Assembly (NCBI RefSeq): GCF_923079645.1
Contig: NZ_CAKLPY010000002.1
Span: 310,001 to 374,000 of the forward strand
Length of the DNA: 64,000 nt
From: Emticicia aquatica
Lineage (GTDB): Bacteria; Bacteroidota; Bacteroidia; Cytophagales; Spirosomataceae
Direction: 5' to 3'
Below, piece by piece: positions 42,697 to 51,000 of the stretch. The notes beneath the pieces were generated by a model that made no database searches, was not told where the DNA came from, and saw only the letters and a program-made list of their open reading frames with translations. The stretch's first letter is position 1, and each line of letters starts with the position of its first letter. The translations under genes were made by a program, and so were the position numbers.

Positions 42697-43967
42697 AAAA
42701 AAACGCAATTTTAGTCTTTTTAATAGTCATAAATGCATTTTCTTGTAAAAATACGAATGAGGAAAAAATAGATTTTGAGCAAAAATCCGTACCAAAACTT
42801 AATATGACCGAAGCAGAGTTGTACGATAAAGTGCTGGGTATGCTCGTTGGTTCTGGCATTGGAGATTCAATGGGAGCTCCAACAGAAATGTGGTCTAGAG
42901 ATGCTATTCAACTTGAATATGGCTTCGTTGATAAGCTTGATTCGATGGTACGTGAACCTTCTCCCGAAGGAACTTGGAAAATTAATTTACCAGCTGGTGG
43001 CACCACTGATGACTCTCGCTGGAAAAAGTTAACTACTGAGTTTTTACTTACACAAAATTCTGATTTGAAAGCTGATGATTTTGGGAGTTTTATTGTTCAA
43101 AAATACAAAAGTGATATTGATAATTTCAAGAAAATAGATGATTTTTCACCCGAGCCTTATGAAGAAAATAGTCGCAAAATGGCTTGGTTACAAGAATGGG
43201 CTATCGTAGCAAAACCTTTCGTTGATAAAAATTATATTGCCTACCAAAACGCTCTCAGTCGCTTTTATGGTGGTGAAATGGTCTGTGGCGGAATGTTGTA
43301 CGCTCCTGCAATCGGAGTATTTTATCCTGTAAATCCTCTGAAGGCATACAAAGAAACTTATAAAATAAGTATTTTTGATATTGGTTATGCTCGTGATATT
43401 AGTGGATTGGTAGCTGCCATGACAGCGGCGTCAATGAATAAGAATGCTACCAAAGAATCAGTCTTGGGTGTTTTAAGAAGTACTGACCCCGAAGGTTTTT
43501 TTAAGAGTCGTTTGGTTGGACGTACCTCATATAGAATTCTGCGTGATGCTTTAGGCATTGTGAAACAAGCAAAAGCAGTCACTGAAATTAATGCAAAACA
43601 CCCAAAGCCCAAACATCTAAAAGCCGATGGTTTGTACATTTCTCAGATGTTTAAAGCTTTTGAACTACTCGATGCAAAAAATCAAGATATGCCTTTTCAT
43701 GCGGGTGAAATACATTTACAAGTACTTACTGCTCTGATATTCTGCGATTTTGATTTCGAAAAGACAATGGCTTTTTTGGTGAATTTAGGCAGAGATAATG
43801 ATACAACATCTGCTGTTGCTGGTGGAATCTTAGGAGCATTTTATGGGTATGAAAAATTACCCAAAGAAATGAAAATCAAGGTCATAAAAGTAGGTAAAGA
43901 GCAATTAGATGTAGATTTTGAGCTTTTAGCTCAAAAATTAACAACAAAAATTCTTCAACAACAATAA
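42693..43967 (+). CDS. ADP-ribosylglycohydrolase-family lipoprotein
   Basis: Start at 42693 gives a classic lipoprotein signal (MKKNAILVFLIVINAFSCK, Cys 19); it overlaps the preceding stop by 4 nt. 424 residues. ADP-ribosylglycohydrolase signatures: GMLVGSGIGDSMGAPTEMW, metal ligands in GGTTDDSRW, and NLGRDNDTTSAVAGGILGA near the C-terminus. Known members remove ADP-ribose from proteins or dinitrogenase reductase with two Mg ions, inside the cell. Here the protein should sit outside the inner membrane, so its substrate is more likely an extracellular nucleoside-type glycoside. Confidence is high in family, low in substrate. Confidence 0.85.
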   Translation: MKKNAILVFLIVINAFSCKNTNEEKIDFEQKSVPKLNMTEAELYDKVLGMLVGSGIGDSMGAPTEMWSRDAIQLEYGFVDKLDSMVREPSPEGTWKINLPAGGTTDDSRWKKLTTEFLLTQNSDLKADDFGSFIVQKYKSDIDNFKKIDDFSPEPYEENSRKMAWLQEWAIVAKPFVDKNYIAYQNALSRFYGGEMVCGGMLYAPAIGVFYPVNPLKAYKETYKISIFDIGYARDISGLVAAMTAASMNKNATKESVLGVLRSTDPEGFFKSRLVGRTSYRILRDALGIVKQAKAVTEINAKHPKPKHLKADGLYISQMFKAFELLDAKNQDMPFHAGEIHLQVLTALIFCDFDFEKTMAFLVNLGRDNDTTSAVAGGILGAFYGYEKLPKEMKIKVIKVGKEQLDVDFELLAQKLTTKILQQQ

Positions 43968-44003
43968 AAATGGGTTCACCCCAAAAAGCGAACCCATTTT
44001 TTT
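43966..44003. terminator. Bidirectional terminator
   Basis: Perfect 12-bp arms (43966-43977 AAAAATGGGTTC, 43990-44001) with T-tracts in both directions. It overlaps the stop of the minus-strand lipoprotein at 44002. Confidence 0.9.
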
Positions 44004-44278
44004 ATTTCTCAAACTCAACAATATGCTCAGAAGCATATTCATCATCGCCAGGTTTAATACGTTTGACAAAAAAACGAGCTCTTTTACCTAATTTCAGACA
44101 AGTATTTTTGGCTTTTATATCTTCAACTGTATTGAGCGGCTGCTTTGATTTTGTCGGCTTCTAAAAGCTTGAATTTTGGATTAAAAGTCTGTGTTTGCTC
44201 CGTTCCAGCACAAGCATATAACAAACTTAAAATAGCACCGCAACAAACTAAATACAAAAATCTTTTCACCTGAATCAT
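44002..44278 (-). pseudogene. Small lipoprotein gene with a +1 frameshift
   Basis: Too short and broken for simple ORF calling. From ATG 44278 (minus) the frame reads MIQVKRFLYLVCCGAILSLL, then YACAG (lipobox) and 25 more residues to a TGA. In the +1 frame the same strand continues without a stop as NTVEDIKAKNTCLKLGKRAR, then FFVKRIKPGDDEYASEH and a TAA at 44004-44002. Removing one base in the A4 run (T4 on the plus strand, 44149-44152) joins the halves into a natural protein of about 91 residues with one conserved-looking Cys. It could be a recent pseudogene, a sequencing error or programmed shifting. No homologue recognised. Convergent with the ADP-ribosylglycohydrolase gene and sharing its terminator. 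Confidence 0.65.
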
Positions 44279-44355
44279 ATTAGATTAATTAAAAATATTA
44301 AATTTTCTATTAGAATAATTCAAAATTAAGCAAGTTTTATAAATTAATAGAATAT

Positions 44356-44386
44356 TCGTGCATAATAAATCGCTTATTATGCACGA
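44356..44386. promoter_or_regulatory. 13-bp-arm palindrome upstream of the DUF2911 gene
   Basis: Perfect arms TCGTGCATAATAA (44356-44368) and TTATTATGCACGA (44374-44386), spacer ATCGC. It ends 5 nt upstream of the -7 box at 44392, so it covers the -33 position, where no TTTG is present. Likely an operator or activator site. Confidence 0.55.
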
Positions 44387-44391
44387 TTGAT

Positions 44392-44399
44392 TAAATTTG
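44392..44399 (+). promoter_or_regulatory. -7 box TAAATTTG of the DUF2911 gene
   Basis: Exact TAnnTTTG. Transcription would start near 44406, followed by ATTCAAT (44414-44420) and the ATG at 44429. Confidence 0.6.
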
Positions 44400-44428
44400 C
44401 CAAAACATAATTTATTCAATCAATAACC

Positions 44429-45004
44429 ATGAAAAAAACATTGCTATTTATTTGCGTATTTGGCTTTTTAGTCATCCAATCTCAAGCACAAAAATTGAGA
44501 GGAATTGACAAAAGCCCAATGGATATGGCTTATTATCCAGACAATTTTGCTCATGATCGCAAATTTGCTCCACAACTCATCGGCAATATGCCAGCAATTG
44601 TGCGAGTAACTTACAGCCGTCCTGCTAAAAAAGAGCGTGAAATCTTTGGAACGAAGATTGTACCTTATGGAGAAGTTTGGCGTGTTGGAGCAAATGAATC
44701 GACCGAGATAAAATTTTATCAAGATGTAACAATTCAAGGCAAAAAAGTAAAAGCTGGCACTTATTCTCTTTTTGCCATTCCAACCGCTACGGAATGGACA
44801 ATTATTTTAAACAAAGATTTAGACTTTTGGGGAGCGTATAGTTACAATGCAGCAAATGATTTGTTGAGAGTAAATATTCCTGTAAAAAAGACTGAGGAAA
44901 TTGTCGAAAATTTCTCTATTCAATGCGTCAAAGGAGGCGATAAAGAAACAATTATGAAAATGGCGTGGGATTCTACTTTAGTTGAATTACCAATTTCATT
45001 CTAA
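44429..45004 (+). CDS. DUF2911 protein, exported
   Basis: 191 residues with a signal peptide (about 1-20, ending SQAQ). The DUF2911 core is plain: VRVTYSRPAKKEREIFGTKI, VPYGEVWRVGANESTEIKF, VKAGTYSLFAIPTATEWTII, NKDLDFWGAYSY. The family is common in Bacteroidota, is predicted beta-rich and has no known activity. It stands alone with its own promoter, palindrome and terminator. Confidence 0.88.
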   Translation: MKKTLLFICVFGFLVIQSQAQKLRGIDKSPMDMAYYPDNFAHDRKFAPQLIGNMPAIVRVTYSRPAKKEREIFGTKIVPYGEVWRVGANESTEIKFYQDVTIQGKKVKAGTYSLFAIPTATEWTIILNKDLDFWGAYSYNAANDLLRVNIPVKKTEEIVENFSIQCVKGGDKETIMKMAWDSTLVELPISF

Positions 45005-45108
45005 GAAATTTAATATTCGAGCGAAGCAAATAGCGATTTACTCATAAAAACTACTAAACTAATCAATCAAGTTTTTAGTTTATGTAGAAAAATAGTCGGT
45101 CAATTTCA

Positions 45109-45145
45109 AGCCGAGACTTCCAAAATGAAGACTCGGCTTTTTTTT
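45109..45145 (+). terminator. Rho-independent terminator
   Basis: 12-bp stem with one mismatch (45109-45120 AGCCGAGACTTC, 45127-45138), loop of 6, followed by seven T. Confidence 0.88.
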
Positions 45146-45159
45146 AATAAATATTTAAA

Positions 45160-46044
45160 ATGGAAAAATATTTTAAGATAATTCAAGGAGCGTATTCGGG
45201 CTATTTTAACTATTTCATCAATGAAATGCTAAATCCAAGTTGGCACAATTATTTTTATTGGTTGATTGGGGCTTCACTCGCAATCTGGCTACTAGAAATT
45301 AAATTTCCTTGGCGAAAAAACCAACCACAGATTCGAGAACATTTCTGGCTAGACATTTTTTATCTTTTTTGGAATTATTTTCTATTTTCACTCATTGCGT
45401 ACAATGCTCTTTCGATGATAGCGGTACAAGCCTTCAATGATTTTCTTGGACTTTTTGGCATTACAAATATTGTTGCTATCAACATTGGTTATTTACCTTT
45501 TTGGTCGAAAATCCTTATTATTTTCGTGATGCGTGATTTTATGCAATGGGCAATTCATCGACTTCTACACAATGTTGGTTGGATGTGGGAATTTCATAAA
45601 GTGCATCATAGCACCGAACAAATGGGTTTTGCTGCTCTTTTGCGTTATCATTGGATGGAAAATATCATTTATCGCAGTCTTGAATATATTCCATTAGCGA
45701 TGGTTGGTTTCGGCATTACTGATTTTTTCATCGTACATATTTTTACTTTAGTGACTGGTCAACTTGGTCATGCGAATCTAAATATCAAACTTGGACCATT
45801 AAAATATTTGCTCAATGGTCCACAAATGCACCTTTGGCATCATGCTAAATATATGCCTGATTCACACCCAAATGGTTTTAATTATGGCATTACTTTGAGT
45901 ATTTGGGATTATATTTTCAAGACGAATTATTGGCCATCGAATGATGAAAATTTGCCTGTTGGATTACCCGATGAAGAGCATTTTCCTCAAGATTTTATTG
46001 GACAAAACATTCGACCTTTTCAGAAAATATTTAGTAAAAAATGA
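45160..46044 (+). CDS. Sterol desaturase/fatty acid hydroxylase superfamily membrane protein
   Basis: 294 residues with about four to five membrane segments. The eight-histidine di-iron pattern is visible: HRLLH, EFHKVHHS, and late HLWHHAKY, with further His in RYHWMEN and GHANLN. Members hydroxylate or desaturate lipids using O2 at the membrane. The substrate may be a fatty acid, carotenoid or hopanoid-type lipid; nothing nearby decides. Begins shortly after a terminator; no obvious operon partner. Confidence 0.88.
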   Translation: MEKYFKIIQGAYSGYFNYFINEMLNPSWHNYFYWLIGASLAIWLLEIKFPWRKNQPQIREHFWLDIFYLFWNYFLFSLIAYNALSMIAVQAFNDFLGLFGITNIVAINIGYLPFWSKILIIFVMRDFMQWAIHRLLHNVGWMWEFHKVHHSTEQMGFAALLRYHWMENIIYRSLEYIPLAMVGFGITDFFIVHIFTLVTGQLGHANLNIKLGPLKYLLNGPQMHLWHHAKYMPDSHPNGFNYGITLSIWDYIFKTNYWPSNDENLPVGLPDEEHFPQDFIGQNIRPFQKIFSKK

Positions 46045-46086
46045 TTCCTAAATATCAAATTATTATTTAATTCCTGTTTTAAATGG

Positions 46087-46118
46087 TTTGTTTGAAACAA
46101 AAATCTTTCCGACTTTTG
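46087..46118 (+). promoter_or_regulatory. Promoter of the transglycosylase gene
   Basis: TTTG (46087-46090), 20-nt spacer and GACTTTTG (46111-46118, one mismatch from TAnnTTTG). It places the mRNA start near 46125 and so supports ATG 46139 over the in-frame TTG at 46088. Confidence 0.55.
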
Positions 46119-46138
46119 TGAGAAATACTAAGCAGAAA

Positions 46139-46927
46139 ATGAAGAAAGACAGTAGCGATAAGAAAAACACTTTTCGAGCAAAAAATAATAAATCAACCGA
46201 TAATACTCAAAAAAAATCAAGCAAATTGAAAAGTAAAATCAAATCTTGGCTAATCAAACTTACTTTATATTTCCTTGCCATTTCAATTGGCTTGGTTGTA
46301 CTTTACAAATTTGTACCCGTTCCGATTACTTCCACCATGATTTCCCGCAAAATGGAAGCGATTGCCGAAGGAAAAGATAGCGAAATTTATTACGATTGGG
46401 TTTCCTACGAAAACATGTCAAAAGAAGCTCCTTTGGCAGTTGTTGCCGCAGAAGACCAACTTTATCCTGACCATTTCGGCTTTGATTTTGAAGCAATGGG
46501 CAATGCTTTTGATAGAAATAGAAAAGGCAAAAAATTGCGTGGAGCAAGTACACTTTCGCAACAAGTGGCAAAAAATGTATTTCTTTGGCAATCAAGAAGT
46601 TATATAAGAAAAGCTCTCGAAGCTTACTTCACAGTTTTGATAGAACTTATTTGGGGAAAAGAACGAATTTTAGAAGTGTATCTCAACGTTGCAGAAATGG
46701 GCTATATGACTTTTGGAGTTGAAGAAGCATCTAAACGTTTTTTTGGAACATCTGCCCAAAACATCAATCGTCAACAAGCGGCTCGTATTGCTGCAGTTTT
46801 ACCAAGCCCTATTAAATGGTCAGCTGCCAAACCAGGACCTTACGTGAATCGTCGAACCTCCCAAATTGCTCGACAAATGAGGGCTTTAGGTGGCGTAGCA
46901 TATATCAAAGATTTAAGAAGTTTTTAG
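46139..46927 (+). CDS. mtgA: Monofunctional biosynthetic peptidoglycan transglycosylase
   Basis: 262 residues from ATG 46139. A basic, Lys-rich N-terminus (about 1-40) precedes one membrane anchor (LTLYFLAISIGLVVLYKF) and a GT51 domain: AAEDQLYPDHFGFD (catalytic Glu), RGASTLSQQVAKNVFLW, RKALEAYFTVLIELIWGKERI and EVYLNVAEMG (second Glu). No transpeptidase domain follows, so it is the monofunctional form that polymerises lipid II into glycan strands at the outer face of the inner membrane. The Lys-rich N-terminus is longer than in E. coli MtgA. Confidence 0.92.
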   Translation: MKKDSSDKKNTFRAKNNKSTDNTQKKSSKLKSKIKSWLIKLTLYFLAISIGLVVLYKFVPVPITSTMISRKMEAIAEGKDSEIYYDWVSYENMSKEAPLAVVAAEDQLYPDHFGFDFEAMGNAFDRNRKGKKLRGASTLSQQVAKNVFLWQSRSYIRKALEAYFTVLIELIWGKERILEVYLNVAEMGYMTFGVEEASKRFFGTSAQNINRQQAARIAAVLPSPIKWSAAKPGPYVNRRTSQIARQMRALGGVAYIKDLRSF

Positions 46928-46931
46928 TGAT

Positions 46932-46977
46932 AAGCACAGCAGGATTTTGAACAAAAATTCTGCTGTGCTTTATTTTT
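46932..46977. terminator. Bidirectional terminator
   Basis: Perfect 11-bp arms (46932-46942 AAGCACAGCAG, 46960-46970) and T-rich tail, between converging mtgA and tsaD. Confidence 0.82.
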
Positions 46978-46981
46978 GTTT

Positions 46982-47980
46982 TTACCATTCCATTCTTGGT
47001 AGCGGACTTACTTCTTGGTTTGAGAAATCGCCTTTTAACGATTTAAAATGTGCCGCGATTGCAATCATTCCTGCATTATCAGTACAATACTGAAAATCTG
47101 GAATATATACATGCCAATTTTCCTTTTCACCCATTTCATGTAAAGTTTTTCTCAATCCCGAATTAGCCGAAACTCCGCCTGCAATGGCAACTTCTTTAAT
47201 ATTCAATTCACGAGCCGCCTTGCGTAGTTTTTGTAGCACCATTCGCACCAAAGTATGTTGTACACTCGCACAAATATCATTCAAATTTTCAGCAATAAAG
47301 TTTGGATTCTCAGTCACTCGTTTCTTTAAAAAATACAATATTGAAGTCTTTATCCCACTGAATGAAAACTGATACTGCGGCATTTCAGAAAGTGGAAATT
47401 CGTAAGCTAATGGATTACCTAATTGAGCATATTTATCAACCAATGGCCCACCTGGATATGGCAAACCTAATAATTTTGCAGTCTTATCAAATGCTTCGCC
47501 AACAGCATCATCTTGGGTTTCTCCTAAAACCTCCATTGTTGCATAATCTTTGATAAGTACAATTTGAGTATGACCGCCACTTACCGTCAAACAAAGGAAC
47601 GGAAAAGTGGGTTTTGGGTCATCAATAAAATGAGCCAAAACATGAGCTTGCATGTGGTTAACTTCAATCAACGGAATCTCCAACGCCAAGGCCATTGCTT
47701 TAGCAAAAGAAGTTCCGACAAGTAATGAACCTAAAAGTCCAGGTCCACGAGTAAAAGCTATGGCATTTAGCTCATTTTTTGTTATATTCGCAACTTTTAG
47801 GGCTTTTTCAACAACTCTAACAATGTTTTGCTGATGAGCACGGGAAGCAAGTTCGGGTACAACCCCACCGTAAAGTTCATGAATTAGTTGTCCAGCCACA
47901 ATGTTGGAGCCGATTTTACCGTTAGAAATAACGGCAGCCGACGTATCGTCGCACGAAGATTCGATTGCTAAAATGTTCAA
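46982..47980 (-). CDS. tsaD: tRNA N6-threonylcarbamoyladenosine synthase subunit TsaD
   Basis: 332 residues, full length. ASKHA/Kae1 motifs: ILAIESSCDDTSAAV at the N-terminus, VVPELASRAHQQNI, VNHMQAHVLAH with the metal-binding HxxxH, LTVSGGHTQ, and GGVSANSGLR with CTDNAGMIA near the end. It transfers threonylcarbamoyl to A37 of ANN-decoding tRNAs with TsaB/TsaE (not in this window). Divergent from the TamB gene, with its own promoter at 48011-48044. Confidence 0.96.
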   Translation of the reverse strand: MNILAIESSCDDTSAAVISNGKIGSNIVAGQLIHELYGGVVPELASRAHQQNIVRVVEKALKVANITKNELNAIAFTRGPGLLGSLLVGTSFAKAMALALEIPLIEVNHMQAHVLAHFIDDPKPTFPFLCLTVSGGHTQIVLIKDYATMEVLGETQDDAVGEAFDKTAKLLGLPYPGGPLVDKYAQLGNPLAYEFPLSEMPQYQFSFSGIKTSILYFLKKRVTENPNFIAENLNDICASVQHTLVRMVLQKLRKAARELNIKEVAIAGGVSANSGLRKTLHEMGEKENWHVYIPDFQYCTDNAGMIAIAAHFKSLKGDFSNQEVSPLPRMEW

Positions 47981-48010
47981 AATTTACTCGTTAATATCTG
48001 TTTTAAAGAA

Positions 48011-48044
48011 CAAAATTAACACTATTTCCGAAATTGTATTCAAA
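48011..48044 (-). promoter_or_regulatory. tsaD promoter
   Basis: On the minus strand TTTG (48044-48041), 22-nt spacer, TAATTTTG (48018-48011), an exact TAnnTTTG box 31 nt before the ATG at 47980. Confidence 0.6.
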
Positions 48045-48082
48045 TAAATTGAAAGAGGCAAGCCACAAACTTGTCCTGCAAA

Positions 48083-51000
48083 ATGGGTAAAGTTTTAAAA
48101 ATATTCATCATCACGCTTATTTCTCTCATCGTCGTTACGATGATGAGCGGCTTGTTGGTGTTTTCCCCTGTACCCAAAACTTTATTCATCCTAATTGCCC
48201 TTTTACTATTCAGTTTAGTACTTGCTTACTACTCAAAAAGAGCCATTTCTACACTACTAATTATACTTTTACTTGGTTTAGGCTTGGTTTTTTACGCCAT
48301 GCAATTGCCACAATTTCAAACAAGTTCGTTACAAAAAGCAACCGAATTATTGTCTAAAAAGTTAGGTTCAAAAGTAAAAATTGAAAAGGCACGAATGACG
48401 TGGTTTGATGAGATAACACTCGAAAACATTACAATTTATGACCAAAAAGGCAGAGAAATGATTTTTGTAAAAGAACTTTATGTCAATTGCAAAACAAATT
48501 TCGCGTTCAATTGGGAAAAAATTTTAACTTTCGATAATAATCTCGACTATGTGATGATTAGAAGTCCGAGAGTAAAGCTCATTTATGAACCTGATGGCGA
48601 CCTGAATATTGATAAATGGATTGCAAAAATTGAAGAATTGACGGCATCAACTGATACCACAAATCGACTTAAAGGCGAACATAACACACCTTTTACGATT
48701 GATGAAGCCTATATTCAAGATGGAACTTTTACCCTAGCTGACCCGCAAAAAGCACGTTTTCCGAAAGACGAATTTGACTATAATAATTTTACTGTCAATG
48801 ATTTACATGGTAATCTCAAAAATTTCTTCATTTTAGGCGATACAATTACGTTTGGGTTGAAAAATATGCAAGGCGTTGAACGCCGTAGCGACCTGACTAT
48901 TAACCAATTAAATACGAATTTCTTTTATTCACGTAAATCAATGCGGCTGAATGATTTGTATGCAAAAATCAATAATTCAACGCTAAAAAATTCTGTTATT
49001 TTCAACTATGATACACCCAGAGATTTTGGGGATTTTAATGAAAAAGTTGTAATCGACGGAAATTTGAAGGATTGTGAAATTGATGCCCAAGACCTCGGTC
49101 GATTTGCAACCGATATGTATGCTTATCGAGAAAAATACCTACTTAACGGAGATTTTAAGGGGACTGTTCACAATTTTAAGGTAAAAGATTTTAAATTAAA
49201 ATTTGGAAAAAATAGTCTTCTCGATGGCGATATTGCGTTCAAACATTTGCCCGATTTAAGAAAAGCCGACATGGATTTGGTCTGGCGTTCGTCGCAAATT
49301 GATGCCCAAGATGCTCGTCAATATGTGGGAGATTCTTTGTATTTATCGCAAGTTTATAAGTTTGGTGTGGTAAATTTTGCAGGAAATTTCAAGGGAGTCT
49401 ATAATGATTTTATAACAGATGCTAGTTTTAAATCTTCGATGGGAAATTTGGCAGGAAACATCAAAATGAAGATTCCAAACAATGCTTCATTACCAAGTTA
49501 TGATGGCTCAATTACTGTTGAAAACTTTGATTTAGGCAAATTAGTAGATGAATCTGAAATCTTACAAAAATTATCATTTTCAGGTAAAATTCTTGGCAAA
49601 GGTTTCACCATCAAAGATGCTTCTTTAGATTTTGATGGAAAAGTAAATCACATCGACTTTAATGGATACAATTACAAAAATATTTTTGTTGATGGTAGTA
49701 TGAATCAATCGCTTTTTGCTGGGAAAGTAAGTGTTAAAGATACAAATCTGGCCTTTAACGTGAGTGGAAAAGTTGATTTTGCCAAAGCTCTTAACAAATT
49801 TGATATTCACGGAATTCTACAAAATGCGAATCTAAAACCACTAGGTTATTCAAAAAACGACGTTAAGTTACGGTCTGAAATTAGTCTTAATTTTCAAGGA
49901 AATGAGTTGGATAATTGGCTTGGCGAAGCTAAACTTTTAAATGCTGTTTTACAATACGACAAACGTCAATTAGGTATTGACTCTCTTTTCTTAACATCTT
50001 CGTTAGTCAACAATTCCCGAAAAATTAGTCTATTATCTGAGTTTTTCAATGTTGATGTGTCAGGAAAATTCACCCCAAGTCGAGTCATTTCTGACATCAC
50101 TCGCTTGTCTAAAGAATATACTCAATATTTTTATGACAAAGAGCAAACTCGCTTAGCATATTATGCTCAACGTCCTTATGCAGATTTAGTTAATAAATAC
50201 GCTTTAGATTATAAAGTTACCTTCAAAAAATCAGAGCCATTCTTTGCATATTTTTACCCCGATTTATACATTTCTCATGGTACAGAATTGAGTGGAAATC
50301 TCAACATCAGAAATACCGCTGAATTATCTTTATCAGGCAAAATTGATACGCTTCGCTACGGAACTTTAGCATTTTATGGCAATGATATAGACTTCAATAC
50401 TTCCAAAGAATCAACTTCTCCCAAAATTTTGACATCGTTGATTTTTAATTCGGCAACACAAAAATTAGGCGATATGACGCCGACCGAAAAAATAGAAGTT
50501 GCGGGTATGTGGGGGCAAGGAAATGTCATTGAATTTGATGGTAGAATTAAACAACAAAATAGCAAAAATAAAGCTCAAATTTTCGGCAAACTAGCTTTTC
50601 TCTCAGAAGGACTTGACATTACTTTCAATCCAAAAAACACTAAACTCGACCTTTTAGGAAGCCAATGGCTTTTAGGAAAAAACAATTTGATTAATGTCAA
50701 TCAAAGCGATGTTTGCTTCCAAGATGTGGCTCTTTCCAACCAAAATCAAAGTATTGCCTTGAACGGTTCATTCTCGGAAGATTCGACCGCCGAATCATTT
50801 ATTGATATTCGTGATTTTGATTTACAAACATTGAAACCACTTTCAGACCTTGATTTGAAAGGAATTGTCAATGGAAAACTAACACTCAGAGACGTTTACA
50901 ATGATGCTGTTGTAACAAGTAATTTAGGTATTGATGAACTGATTTATAAAAATATTTTAATTGGCACAGTTGCAAGCGAGGCACTTTGGGATAATCTCAA

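Noticed and set aside
43970..44164. Plus-strand 64-residue ORF after the ADP-ribosylglycohydrolase
   Set aside because: Begins inside the terminator stem; the minus strand of the same DNA encodes a far more credible lipoprotein.
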